The notes under the pieces: generated by a model | The model's database searches: none | The model's input: only the letters and a program-made list of their open reading frames with translations | What the model was told of the DNA's origin: nothing | Part shown: piece after piece, positions 10,401 to 22,195 of the stretch | How the letters are laid out: every line of letters starts with the position of its first letter | Numbering within the stretch: the stretch's first letter is position 1 | Origin: Pagrus major | Taxonomy: Eukaryota > Chordata > Actinopteri > Spariformes > Sparidae | DNA: 64,000 nucleotides | Direction of reading: 5' to 3' | Assembly (NCBI RefSeq): GCF_040436345.1 | Contig: NC_133232.1 | Span: 28,955,315 to 29,019,314 of the forward strand | Made by a program: the position numbers and the translations under genes

Positions 10401-13400
10401 ATTTCAAACATCGTCATAAACAAACTGTATTTTGTCCTGAAGTGTAGATTAAGCTGAGTTTAAATTTTTCTTTTGTGTTACGGTGTCAGCAGACAATGTT
10501 GAGACCGTGGGATGTGTCATTTCCTGCTGCAGGACTGCACACATCAACTGTAGTTCCTGTTTCAATTTGACTTTTTTTTGTTGTATTTGTCCAGACATGT
10601 TTATGAGATCTCACAAACCAATTTCCCCTTTTCGTTGTCTGATGCCAGCGACGGCAGCCCGTCTCCTCCATCTGTATGAGAGTAAGTGCTGTCACTTATT
10701 TCACTGCTCTTGTACAGCTGTAGATTCAACAGTGGCTATAGACTAAATAAATGACCAGTCAGTTAAATGGTCACGAGCTTGTAGGGATTTGATGTGCATA
10801 TTTTCTGTACGTGGGTTTTTGTTGAGAATGCAGTGGGTTTGTTACCTAGCTGTGCAGCCCAGTGAAGTCCAGTGTGGGCAGTGGAGTCACAGACGGTGTC
10901 CTGTGTGGGCGCTGGGTTCCCTGTATGATACACAAGCCTGTTATTTCAGCTTTAACTGGTCTAACAACAGTCACCTTTTGCTGAATCAATCCTCAAACAT
11001 ACATTTTGTTACCTCAAACAAAAGGGAGCAAAAGCAGACCCTTCGTGGAGGAGGTATTGTCTGGAATTGGGGCTGGGCAGTGTATCGATATTATATATTC
11101 TGATATGACGCAAGTGTCGTCTTTTCCTGGTTTTAAAGTCTGCATTACCGTAAAGTGACGCAGTTTTCTGAACTTGCTCAATTCTTCTGCCTTTACCCAC
11201 TCAGTCATCATATCCACAGTGCTGACGATTACCAAAAGTGTCATTGTGTTAATGTTTTGTGAAAGAACGAATAGTCATCCCTACATTATTGTGGCAATAT
11301 CAAGATATTTTGTGATATTTGATTTTGGCGCCCCGTCCTAACATTTATGAGGTGCTTATCGAAATTAACATTGTGTATCTTTAATATAGCCTAAAAATAT
11401 TCAGATGTTATTTTAAGGCCATATTGCACAGTCCTATTGGGGACACTTCAGCTGGTTTCACCTGGTTGTGCCTGATGACCCACTTTGATAAGGTTTTGTC
11501 ACAGCATGGGTGGGATACTAGTGATCTAGTTTACCAGTAGCAACTGCAGGATTTCCAGTATGAAATGTTTCCATAGACTGTTTTGGATTCATATTGTTTG
11601 TACAACTGCAACTATAAATTATTTTCATTATCAATTAATCGTTTACTGAATAAAATTGTGAAAAATGCTCATCACAATTTCCCTTTTTCATTTACTGTCA
11701 AAAAATGAGCAAAGGAGCAGAAAATCTTTACATTTAATGAACTGGAACCAGCAAATGTTGGACAACGATTAATTTGATTATCAAAATTGTTGGCAACTAA
11801 TTTTCTTTCGATCAACTATTTGATTAATTGTTGCAGCTCGGGCTGGTCGATATGTCCTTAAAATAATATTATGTTGTTTTTAGGCTATTTTAGACTTGTT
11901 TGTTTGGATATAAGATCTATACCCAGATAATTGGCTGGCCAACAAAATCAAATGTCACAATATTTTTGCCCAAATACCTCAAGCAAATATCAAAAATCGT
12001 ATTATCTATATACTGCAGTTGCATATCATATCCACGGTACGTGAACGTGGATGCATATATCAACAGATAAATAAAAAGAAATTGCTGTACCACCGTGCCA
12101 AAGATATGCTTAAGAGTAACAGTTCAGAAATGAATCATTCATAATCACACTGAAGTATAATCGTTGGTGTTGCAGCCCTCGCTCATTCTACAGTGGCAGA
12201 CTGAAAAAAAAAAAAAAACTACACTGTGCGGTCACCCTTCATTTTAAGTCCTTGACAAGTTGTTCTCAAAGCATGTTTTCATGTATGGTGTGGGCCTCAT
12301 TCCTTTCATCGGCCCAGCCAGTTAGTGCTTGATGGAGCAGTAACCTAGATTCTGCCGCTCAGCATACTAATCAGTCGCTCTGTGTTTGCGGAGGGATACT
12401 TGTTTGAATGTGTTTGAATGTGCTCATGTCAGTAGGCCTTTGATTGGCAGGCACCTGTGTGCTCTACATACCCTCCAGTGGGTCTGTGTCCGAGGGTCAT
12501 TTTAGTGCCACTTCTCGTTTACTAACTTGCTTTTTTATCGTCTGTTTTTTTCTCTCTCTCTTTTGTTTTATATAAACTGTGAGATTAGGGGAAATGTAAA
12601 CATGCGTGTGAGAGTGATTTAGCATGTGGTGTATGTTAACATGTCTTCCAAGATCTGAGCCTGGACTGTATATAGGTCAAGAGGTGGAGCCTGTTGCAGG
12701 ATCTGGAGGAAACCCTCATACAGTGCAGGGAGAAGTGAAATACCACATGGAGCTACCAGCCAGATGAACATGGTGTCGAATGCCAAAGAGCTGCATGAGG
12801 CTAAAATTAAGTAACAAGGCCCTCTAGTCGGCATTCGCTCCAACTATCTGTGACATAAGTTCAGGTGTCTGTGGTTTGACAGGACAGTAATAATCCTCGA
12901 CAGCATTTTGTGCTGAAATAAGGAAAAGTCTTTGCCAACGTTCGTACGGTTCAAACAGCAATGAACCTTTTGGCTTTGGTCAGCGCTGCTCACTCAGGTT
13001 TCACATACAGGAGAACTGAGTCTGAGCTTCCCAACACCTTTTCCTAGAGGCCATTGTATGATGGCGAGGGAGGTAATAAATGACTGTGGCTACGTACGAG
13101 GCCAGCTTCCCACTCCACATGGGTCTGTTTCTCTTGGCCTCGGGCTCCGCAGCTCTGTTGCTCCCATGTTTGTGTGTTTGGTCTCATCCACTTCTTTGCT
13201 GCTGCGACGCTTCCCTCTTCAAGGCCTCCTGAACCCAACTTTCACATAAGTTCCTTCATCTGTGGTTCCTCCCAGCATGTAAATCCCCTTTTCAAAGGAC
13301 AACCTTGTTTTTTTTTTCCCTGGTTTCCGCTGTTTATTGTTTTGGTTCACTGCAGAATTAGTTACCTGTTAGTCCACAGTGTTGCTTCTATGTTTAATAA

Positions 13401-16400
13401 CAATATAGTGGAAGCGTATGAACGCTTCTGACTCCGCTGCAGCTGACATGAGTTGTTGTTTGTGCGCCTGTCGAGCTCCCAGTGGAGCACCGTTGTTTGC
13501 TGGTTTTATTTGCAGAAAGAATAATGTAAGGAATGCACTCGCTTGCCAGTGGCGCCGGTATCACAGCATCGTGGCTGCTGTTCTTCCGAGACCGCCTCTG
13601 TTCAGCTGATTTAAGGTGTGGAACATGACTCCAGTCCAAAGCACAGCCTGAACCATCACATGGTGGGGAATCTGAAGTCCAACCTTATCTTGAGCCAACC
13701 TGCTTTGGCTACAAAATGATTTCTAATAATTACCCCAAAGGACAGTATGTCTTTCTGCTTTCAGCGAAGACTTTTATCACTGTCAAAGGTGGGTACAAAG
13801 ACAATGGCTGCTGGTGCTGCAACTGTGTATTTTCTTTATCGCTTCATCTGCTGATTACTTTTGGATTGACTGATTCATTTGTGTCTTTTTAAATGTCAGA
13901 AAATCCCAAAGCCCTTGGTGTGACGTCTTCAAACTGCTTGTTTTGTTCAATCAGACAAAAGAATATTGAGAATAGCAGCAAATCCTCAAATTTGAGGTGC
14001 TTGAACTTGTCACTTAACAAATCGATGTATTGACTTTTCCACTCAGCCATCAGAAACCAACCTTCTGGCTCCTCTCTCTCCTGGTTTCTGTAGGTGATGG
14101 TGAACGGTGAGAAGGAGCGAGTGTCGCTGCTGTTCATGAAGGCTCTGGTCAGCACGGGGAGCGTGGACGCCGTGTCCCAGCAGATGGCCTCTCACCCTCA
14201 GTACTTGGAGAGCTTCCTGCGCACACAGCACTACATCCTGCACATGGACGGCCCCCTGCCGCTGCATTACCGCCATTACATCGCCATCATGGTCAGTGAC
14301 CAGGCTGTTCTTGTATATGCATGCTCAGGATCTCAGTTTTCTTTTTTTGCTTGAATGTTTCCACTAAATCTGTGTACTCAATTTCCTCTTCTTGTGACAT
14401 TTAGGCTGCAGCACGCCATCACTGTAACTACTTGGTGTACCTGCACTCAGCCCAGTTTCTGAGGGTGGGCGGGGACCCTCTGTGGTTGCAGGGTTTGGAG
14501 GCGGCACCTCCTCGCCTTCGTCTTCTCGACCACATCAACAAGGTGCTGGCCCACCAACCGTGGCTCACTGCCTGCTCGCACATCCAGGTACAGCAAAGCA
14601 AAACCCAGACGAACCACACACAAAATGTACATAAAAACAGCATTAAACGGTTAAGAAATGTATAATTATTTAAATCTTTAGAGCCTTCAGGATGCAGATA
14701 AAGTAAAAAGAAAGCCTTAAGATTATACGTAGTTCTTTGACCCTGAGCTCTTGTCTCTGTCCCCTCCAGACGCTGCTGAAGTCGGGCGAGCAGTGCTGGT
14801 CGCTGGCTGAGCTGGTGCAGGCCGTGGTGATCCTGGCCCACTGCCACTCCCTCTGCAGCTTTGTGTTTGGATGCGACACAGACTCAGACTTTGTCCCGCT
14901 CTCCAAATCTCCTAACGGTACTCCGCCGACCTTCTGCCCCTTCGATGCTGCCAACGGCAACGCCAATGTGCCTCAGTCCCTCGCCACTCCCTCGGAACAC
15001 ATAACACGACGACGGGTAACAAATCAGATGAATACTTCTCTATTCTTGTGTTTTACACATTTGTAACACTATGAAATCTTCAAAGTAGCTATGCTTTATT
15101 TTTTTAAATTCGATATTTATACAATATGCTGTTGATATAGATAAGACAGTTGATGTTTCATGGAAAACTATTTTAAAACTATTAATTTGAGATAAGCTAG
15201 TGAGTCATACTTAAATAAATAAAATTGACTTTTATAGTTAGAAGCAGGCATGCAACTTAATTTCATTATAGCTTAATAGCTGCCTATAAAAAGAAAATGG
15301 TGAAAAATAATCCAGGCTGTGGACCGACAGTCCAAAAAAACAAACGATACTCATTTTACATTGACAGAAAACAAAGAAAAACAGCAAAATCTCAGACTTA
15401 AAAAGATGAAACCAGAGATTAATCAGTTATAAAAGTGGTTGTTGATTGTTATCAGTTATCACACACGATTATACAGCATTTTATAGGACTTCTTGTAGAC
15501 ACTTCCACAGAATTTAAGCATTTATGGTAATGTTTGCTTGATGGCAATAGCAGCACTGCAGGTTGTCTGTTCCTTGTGAGATACTTCATCAGTACTCTTC
15601 CCGGGCTCTCTGTTGACAGTCTCTCGACTCCAGCTGTGACATCGTTTGTCTGAAGGAGAGGATTCAGAAGTCCCAGGAGGAGCGCGAGAAGAGAGAAGAG
15701 CGTCTGCTGCACACACAAACACTCCAGCAAACAGGTAACCAACTCGGACGACACTCACAAACAAGCTGCTGAGATGTTCCCACTCGTCTCTGATGTTTAT
15801 CTCCAGCGTCACATGGTGTGAAACTTGAGCAATTATCACTCATCAGCCACACTTATTGACGCACTCTCTGCCTCCCCTCCATCTCATCTGCTTTCAACGT
15901 GTCTTTTTTTAGATATGGAAGAAGAGGAGGAGGTTATTTGCTTCACAGACCCGACAAGATTCAGCACAGACCCCGACTTCTGCTATCAGGAGTTCACTCG
16001 TAGAGAGGAGGACCACTTTCAAGTGTTTAGAGTTCAGGTGAGGACATTTGTGAAGGAGGGCAGGCGGTGCTGTCAGGACACATGTACAGTCTGTGGATTA
16101 CAGCAAGAGAAAATACTTGTTTCTGATTGGCTGATGTAGTAGGACACCTCAAACATGCAGCCGATGCTCTTTGATGTCTGTATAAAACCTAACCAATGCT
16201 TTACAGAACTGAATGCTTATTTAAATTTGCTTCAGTTTATTTAATCAACAATAGACTGGCATGTATAAATTAACCCTCCCACATGTCTTGCACACTTCTA
16301 GGTTTGGTATTTAAAATGACCCATTTCCAAACTGTGTCACAGTCTGACTCGTAAACCAAAATTAGTTCCTTCAGAGAAAAATGACACAATGGAGTTTAAG

Positions 16401-17985
16401 TCCCTCATATATGTGCAGTTGTGTTTTTTTAAAATAAATAAAACGTGCTCATGGCCGGTTGATTAAATAAGATTTAAGATGCTTTTCTTTCATATTACAT
16501 CCCTGTGTGCTTAGAACTTTTTCACTTTTGGCCAGATGGGTGCATATTTGAATATTCTGCATCTACAATGTCATGAAAATGCAAAACCAACCATGCCATA
16601 GTAGTGTTGTCAAAAATATATATTTTTTAAATGGATACATATCGATTCTGGATATTTGAAACGGTTTCAATACTCATTTTTTCGTCGTGCTGTAGTGCCC
16701 ACACAGCCCAACCTCCTCCAGAGGAAAATAAACTTCAAGGTTTTTGTTCTTAACACACAGTACACAAGCGTTGTTATATTTATCTTAAAATAAAAATCTA
16801 TAATGTTATACCCTCAGTGACATGATATCGAATATTGATGCATTTCTCAAGTATTGTATCAAAGTTAGAAAATCCAGTATTGTTGCAACACTGTGCCATA
16901 CTATATTCTTGTGTTCAGTTGTTCGGTGGCATAAACTGAAATGAAACATGAGGTCACAAGATAAACCTGCGATTCCACAAAATGATTCAGAGGATTGGAA
17001 AGCAGGACGTTTTTACCTTTTAAAAACTATTCAAATAAAAAAAAGCAAAGAAATAAAATTCTTTAAAAACCACAAGAAGGCACTCTCTTCCAAACATTTA
17101 AAGGCATTTATTGTCACATCATGGTCATGTTGGATGAAAAAATAAACAATTACGCATTTCGGCATTAAGCCTTCATCAGAGTGTTTGACTTGGAGTTATC
17201 TTATGATTTTTAAGTTTTAATGTTTCCCTATAGAGAGAGCACCTCTACCAACCTCATTCAGGAAGCGATCCTACCCTTACATTTAAGATAAATAAATAAA
17301 ATCCTTTGGTTGAATTGGTCACAAAGGTTGAGATGATTTTGTGGCTTTAAGGTGAACTGTACATGAAAACCTTGTCATGCTGACTTTGAGGATGTTGTAT
17401 TTGCTCTGCAGGACTATTCGTGGGAGGACCACGGCTTCTCCTTAGTTAACCGGTTGTATTCGGACATTGGGCACCTCTTGGACGACCGATTCAGGAGCGT
17501 GACCACCCTCCCCTCGTTGCACAGCCCCGACCTGAAGAGGGCAATCTGGAATTACATCCATTGTGTGTTAGGAATACGGTGAGCGACTGTCCTGTTTTAC
17601 TCATATAAAATCCCTACTTTTCTTCCTGTTCAGTAGGTAAAAATGTTTGTTTGTGTTGAATAGGTATGACGATTATGATTACGGAGAGGTGAACCAGTTG
17701 CTGGAGCGGGATTTAAAGCTGTACATCAAGGCTGTGGCCTGTTCTCCAGATGCCACCAAAACTCCAGTGTGTCCGCTAGGCTGGACTCCACTTAAAACTT
17801 CAGAGCGGGTGAGAAGACCTTCACTGTCAAGTTTCCCACTGGTCAACCATGTTTTTGCTCTCTGTTTTAACCACTCTTTATTTTCTTCTCCTCAGATACA
17901 CGTGAATTTACTTATCATGGAGGCCCGGCTGCAGGCTGAGATGTTATACGCTCTGAGAGCCATCACTCAGTACATGATTGCCTAA
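7369..17985 (+). CDS. Sestrin family protein (SESN1/SESN3-like, possible fourth vertebrate sestrin)
   Basis: Stress-induced cytosolic inhibitor of mTORC1 acting through GATOR2. Assembled coding exons: 7369-7434 (uncertain), 14094-14291, 14405-14587, 14770-15015, 15620-15734, 15913-16037, 17412-17578, 17664-17808 and 17896-17985. All have AG/GT borders and compatible phases, giving about 444 aa (mammalian sestrins about 480-492). [34 protein letters not shown] and [15 protein letters not shown] place it in the family. The AhpD-like N-terminal domain keeps Cys95, Tyr97 and His102, matching SESN2 C125/Y127/H132. The C-terminal half has [40 protein letters not shown] with the GATOR2-facing Asp-Asp (369-370), and [15 protein letters not shown]. 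The N-terminal half is nearest SESN1 and the C-terminal half nearest SESN3, so I give no paralogue number. Odd points: a loop about 8 residues short before RAIW, and no GPS-x-FIP segment. Family assignment is firm; the start codon is not, and Met at 14097 is an alternative. Confidence 0.93.
11069..11345 (+). mobile_element. MITE, GGGCTGGGCA...TATCGATAT family
   Basis: Begins GGGGCTGGGCAGTGTATCGATA and continues with TTTTCCTGGTTTTAAAG and GCCTTTACCCACTCAGTCAT. It ends with TCAAGATATTTTGTGATATTTGA and a partly matching inverted end (GCGCCCCGTCC). The order matches a common percomorph MITE. A terminal scrap (ATTGCCCAGCCCA) also lies near 29.51 kb. Confidence 0.65.
11588..11836 (+). mobile_element. 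MITE, GCAACTA...ATCGATTA family
   Basis: GCAACTATAAATTATTTTCA at the left and TTTGATTAATTGTTGCAGC at the right form imperfect inverted ends. In between lies the family's CATTTAATGAACTGGAACCA block. It is directly abutted by further MITE-like sequence on the right. Confidence 0.65.
11836..12180 (+). mobile_element. MITE-like element, GGGCTGGTCGATATG...GTTGCAGCCCT
   Basis: Starts CGGGCTGGTCGATATGTCC, is AT-rich with ATATC words, and ends GTTGGTGTTGCAGCCCTCG. The left end resembles the ATATCG family and the right end the GCAGCCCT family, so this may be two nested fragments. Confidence 0.45.
13845..14040 (+). mobile_element. Old fragment of the GCAACTAACGATTA-type MITE
   Basis: Order of family words preserved: AATGTCAGAAAATCCCAAAG, GTGACGTCTTCAAACTGCTTG, TTTTGTTCAATCAGAC. 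Strongly diverged. It lies about 50 bp upstream of the sestrin exon at 14094. Confidence 0.45.
16602..16895. mobile_element. MITE with TAGTGTTG...CAACACTG ends in sestrin intron
   Basis: TAGTGTTGTCAAAA at the left and TATTGTTGCAACACTG at the right are inverted. The interior has the CGATTCTGGATATTTGAAACGG and CAAGTATTGTATCAAAG words of the teleost TATCGATACC-type MITE. It lies in the intron between 16037 and 17412. Confidence 0.65.
17060..17200. repeat. Dispersed repeat fragment with CATTTCGGCATTAAGCCTTC
   Basis: GCATTTATTGTCACATCATG is followed by the motif CGCATTTCGGCATTAAGCC and TTCATCAGAGTGT, a frequently repeated teleost segment. A related CCTGACGAAGATCAAAACG module lies at about 39.22-39.25 kb. 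Confidence 0.4.
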
Positions 17986-19910
17986 GTGCTCAGAGAGGCA
18001 CGAAGCCAAACTTTCTGCCGGTACAGAGCGACCCAGAGTCACGGGGATGAAGAAATCTGAACAGCAGACGGTGAAGTGGCACTTACAAGGACACAGAGCT
18101 GAGTCGTTTTGTCCTGTGCCTCATGAATGTGCTTTTCTTTTTCTCAGATTAATGTATTTATACCATAGTGTGCCACAACCCCCGCCCTCTCCTCGGCCCC
18201 TCTGCAGATTCTTGTTGTGAAGTCCTCTTATCAAACATCTCGGCTCTCAAAGGTTATGTGCAATTATTACTAGAATTGTTTTAATTTTTACCTGTTGGTT
18301 TGTTCCAGTTCAGTCTGTGAGAAGCTGCTTAGTTGTAGCAGTGTGTTACGGTGGCCAATACTCTCCATTTTACTTTGATCAGTCTCCTTTTGTATTAACT
18401 ATGCCCCCTCTCCAAAAAAAAAAATCCTTTTGTACGAGTTGAATGTTAATGGGAGACCAGGGCTCCTGTTTTTCCTTTTTTTGGACAATCCTTGTCAGTG
18501 TTGGAGGAGGACATTAAGGACCGTGAAGTACGACAGTTTTTCTCTCCCTAACGTTTCGTATTAATGCTGGTCAAGAACAAAAACACAACAGTGACACTGC
18601 TGGAAGTTATCGCATCACTATAGTTTCTTTTAATAAGCACTTTTTTAAACTTTATATATTTATAATGCAAGGTAGCTGATTAGTAGACATGAAGACGCAC
18701 AGCGTGTGGGTCGGATGCCTTTCTTCTCCACCGTACGACGTGTAACAAAGATTTTTAGACTGTTTGTCCTCAAACTTTCAGACTCTGCTTTTGTTCTCAA
18801 CCCCAGATTTGTGTGTGAAGTAACTTGATCCAAGATATTTCAGTGAACTATTGGAAGGATTTTGAAGGTAATGGTAAAGGTAATGTTTGCAAAACACCCA
18901 TTTGTAACTAAACTAAAGAGATAAGTGGGCTGTGTCCTACGGTGAAGATTAAGCTGAGCCATTCACTGAATGATTTTCTTGTTTTGTACTGACGTGCTTC
19001 AGAAATGATCAAATCAGAGACTGAATCAGACCAAAAGGTGTTCAAAAACTTTTCGCAGAGAAGTGATGAATTAGATGACAAAGAAGTAGACCTGCGCTGG
19101 TCATGAGTTCAGATTTTTTGCTCATAGCTTTGTGTTAAAGCTTTTTTTGTGAGCTGTATCAAAGCTGATTGTCAAGTCAAAATCTACGGTACAATTTGCA
19201 AAGCAGAACAATGTGGAAACTAGTTGTTAAAACTTGTATCTTTTCTGTCTTTTTTTTTTTTATTTTTACAGTTTTTGTAAACTCCAGAGTACTTTTGTTT
19301 GTGTTGTCTCTGGGTGTGACGTTAGGACCTGCTTGTTGTACTGCAGCCTGGGTAGATATAGAGGTGTGACAGACTGTTTAGAGTTAGAATTCAGTAACTG
19401 CGGGACGTAGAAAAGAAACAGAAGTGCATATCGATAAAAGCAAAAGCGCTGTTAACACAGGTGCCTTCAGGCTAAAACTGGAGTGCTGCTGAAGTGGAGG
19501 GATGTGACTACTGGAAGCTGAATGTGAGCTTTAGTTGCAGCTGGGGGACACTGACAACTATAAGACGTGTGGCTGTTCCTACAAGAGAGGGAACTGTCAC
19601 GTCTCAGTGTCGGTCAGCACCATTTCTGATAAACGGGACGGCTCGTGTTTTCTATCAGACACCTTCTACAAGCCCCAGCAACTCGGCAAGAGCCTTTGAC
19701 ACAGATGGATGTGAAAAAATGTTCAACTTGAGCAGATTTAAAAAAAAAAAAAACTAAAAAAAATTTAATAAAAAAAAGGACATTTATTTAAAAAAAACAA
19801 CCTTTTAAAAAAAGAGAACAAGTGAAAAGACAAAAAAAATGTTTTTTGAAAATGTGAAGAAATGTTTTCTATAAAGATGTTCTATGAAAATAAAACTGTC
19901 TCCTGTTTTC
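17986..19910 (+). other. Sestrin 3'UTR with poly(A) signal
   Basis: After the TAA at 17983-17985 there is about 1.9 kb without coding potential. It holds an A-rich run around 19738-19850 and ends with an AATAAA at 19889-19894. A T-rich stretch follows, as expected for a cleavage site. No other gene intervenes, so this is the likely 3' end. Confidence 0.6.
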
Positions 19911-20004
19911 TCTTTTTAATTTCTTCTACAGGAAGAGAACAAGACCACTGTTTATGCACCTCGATATCCATTTACTAAACATATATCAGCTGTAGTTTGA
20001 CCAG

Positions 20005-20190
20005 TGATGTAACCATGTACATTTATTCGAGTACTGTACCCAAGTACAATTTTGAGGTACATGAGTATTTCCATTTTCTGCTTCTTCAGCTGCTACTTTT
20101 GTTACTTAAATACATTCATATCAGATACTTTAAGAATTTAAAGTCAGTAAGTAAAAGATGCTATAAGACTTCTCAGTTGCTATGACTTTG
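20005..20190. repeat. AAGTAC-rich repeat fragment
   Basis: TACTGTACCCAAGTACAATTT, GAGGTACATGAGTATTTCC and TGCTACTTTTGTTACTTAAAT are words of the common teleost AAGTACTTAAGTA element. A second diverged copy is at 32.44-32.60 kb. Confidence 0.5.
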
Positions 20191-20724
20191 GTATGTTTGA
20201 CTTTTGGATAAGCAGTCTCTCAGTATGTAGACGTGCTTTGTAACTACCCAGGCAGCCATTTTGAATTATTTGACAATATGTAATCCACTTGTGGATTTGA
20301 CTGATTTGCTCGTTACAGAGCCTCAAGTTTATATATAATATAATTATATATCAGGAGAAAAGCAAAGGCTAGGTTCACATTTTTTTAATCAAATATTTTT
20401 CTACATTCTCTTCAATTGCAATTTTAAAAAAAAAATTTAACAGTAAATTGATTCATCACTCAATTTCTGATTATTTCGCAACAGCACACTGGAAATTTTG
20501 AAAATGTATACATATGTTTATCTTATGGTTGTACTGGGGGAAATACAGAAGTGCCCTTATTGCAGCGGCAGGTTTTTGTGGTTGAGTTTTGAACTAATCT
20601 CACATGGTTTTCAGTGAAGAGTTTGGTTTTGACGCGGAAGTTTGAGGTGTGTGAAGATGAGTGTGCAGAAAAGCATTTGTGTTTGGAGTTTTGGGAAATG
20701 GAGCATAATTTCAAGAAATGTGTC

Positions 20725-21005
20725 TTAAAGGTGCACGATGCAGTTTTGGGGAGGACATTTTAATCAGAAGAGAAAGACCTTCAATGACAAATGTTTTATT
20801 TTTTTATAATATTATTTTTAATTTGTTTATATGTGGCGGACCCTGCCACCTTTCTAGCTTCAAACAGTGTTCTGGGGACCTTATTTTGTTTATTCAGCTA
20901 TGGAAAAACTAAATATTAGAGTTTGTATTACTACCTCATTAATATTGTAAATATAATACATATGAGTTTGAATTTCTTCTCCAAAACTACATAGTGCTCC
21001 TTTAA
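20725..21005. mobile_element. Complete 281-bp MITE with 25-bp terminal inverted repeats
   Basis: Left end TTAAAGGTGCACGATGCAGT continues to 20749. The right end (20981-21005) is its inverse, CCAAAACTACATAGTGCTCC plus TTTAA, with only a few mismatches. The interior GTGGCGGACCCTGCCACCTT is a characteristic internal palindrome. Both ends begin with TTAA, which fits a TTAA target site but does not prove the superfamily. No open reading frame; it lies between the sestrin and foxo4 3' ends. Confidence 0.85.
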
Positions 21006-21232
21006 CAATCGAGACAAACTGGCTGTGAAATAAGATATGAGGGTGGACAAAATCCATAGTCCTCGTTCTGTTTGCTCCAAAGAGTTTAATCAGATCAAAT
21101 ATGAGACTTCAGCAGTCTGACTAAGATTTAGGGTATTTCCCAGAGTTAGTCCTTTTACAGTACTGCAAAACTTCCTCTTTCCGTTTCCTTAGACAGTTTT
21201 TCCTTGCTGAGCTGCAGTAAAAAGATAATAAA

Positions 21233-21264
21233 AAGATATATATATATGTATATATATATATATA
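21233..21264. repeat. TA microsatellite
   Basis: Interrupted run of TA dinucleotides (GATATATATATATGTATATATATATATATA-type), no coding. Confidence 0.8.
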
Positions 21265-21799
21265 ACATTAATCTAAAGACCAGTAACTTTCTCTCTTCAC
21301 GACCAGTTGGGAGAGGAGGGATGATTAGTGAACAGAATATCTTTCAATAAAGGCGTCACATGGGAGTAAAAGACAGACATAACCTTTAAAATACCTGAAA
21401 GACTGATGGACATCCATTTTGTAGGAGAATTGTGCCGCTCCCACCTTGTCAAACACTGACAGTTTGGGATTTTAGGTTGGGTTGGTTGCTTTCCCAAAGC
21501 ATCAGTAATTGACGAGTTGAGAATGAGACAACTCTCTCACACACTGGACCTTTAAATACATGTGATTTATAGCAAAGCCCAAATTATTAAAACATGTATC
21601 TCGTTGTTCTGGTGGCACGTGTAGTTGGTAAGGAGCAAATATTTCCAAAAAAAATATGTTGTTTTATCTGAATAACCTCCATCATTATTACATCTGCCAC
21701 TAAATGTAGTTACAGTAAGTGGCTGTGTGACTTTATAACAGCGGCCCCAAGTGGCAGAACTGCAGAACTGACGGTCCGACCACAAAGAGACTCACAGCC

Positions 21800-22195
21800 A
21801 TTAAAAGCTGTGTTGTAAAAGTAAAACTCATACTTTACTAAAAGTAAAGATATGGTGTTAAAATGCACTTTGTCTTAAAGTAACTGATATTAAATGTACT
21901 CAAATATAAAAAGTACAAGTAAAATTTATATTTACATTTGTGCATATAGGCTCCAGTACACTATGGGTCAACTAATTATCGTATCCATTTTTATCTGATT
22001 ATCAGAATCAGTGTTTTTTTATCCAGTTGATGATAAAATAATTTTAAAATGTGCCACAAATTAATGTAGAGGAGTAAAAGTACAGTATAAGCCTCCAGAA
22101 TGCAGTGGACTGGAAGTATAAAGTATCAGAAACAGTACAAGTGCCTCAAAATTGTTCATTACTGATTAAAAGTAACGGCAGCAACGAGTCGGACA
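21800..22195 (+). mobile_element. MITE-like element rich in AAAAGTA words, copy 2
   Basis: GTTGTAAAAGTAAAACTCAT, TACTTTACTAAAAGTAAAG, then AATTATCGTATCC, ATCTGATTATCAGAATCAG, and a distal GGAGTAAAAGTACAGTATAAG. Same order as copy 1 at 3.96-4.30 kb but longer. It abuts the 3' end of foxo4. Confidence 0.6.

Larger units (their letters stand above)
7435..14093 (+). other. Long first intron of sestrin, rich in MITEs
   Basis: 6.66 kb from the donor GTATGT to the acceptor TTTCTGTAG. Its first 600 bp are rich in GCTA/GCTAAC words. Further on it carries three MITE-like elements (11.07-12.18 kb) and an old fragment at 13.84-14.04 kb, ending about 50 bp before the acceptor. I looked in it for an exon encoding the conserved GPS-x-FIP segment and found none. 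Confidence 0.6.
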
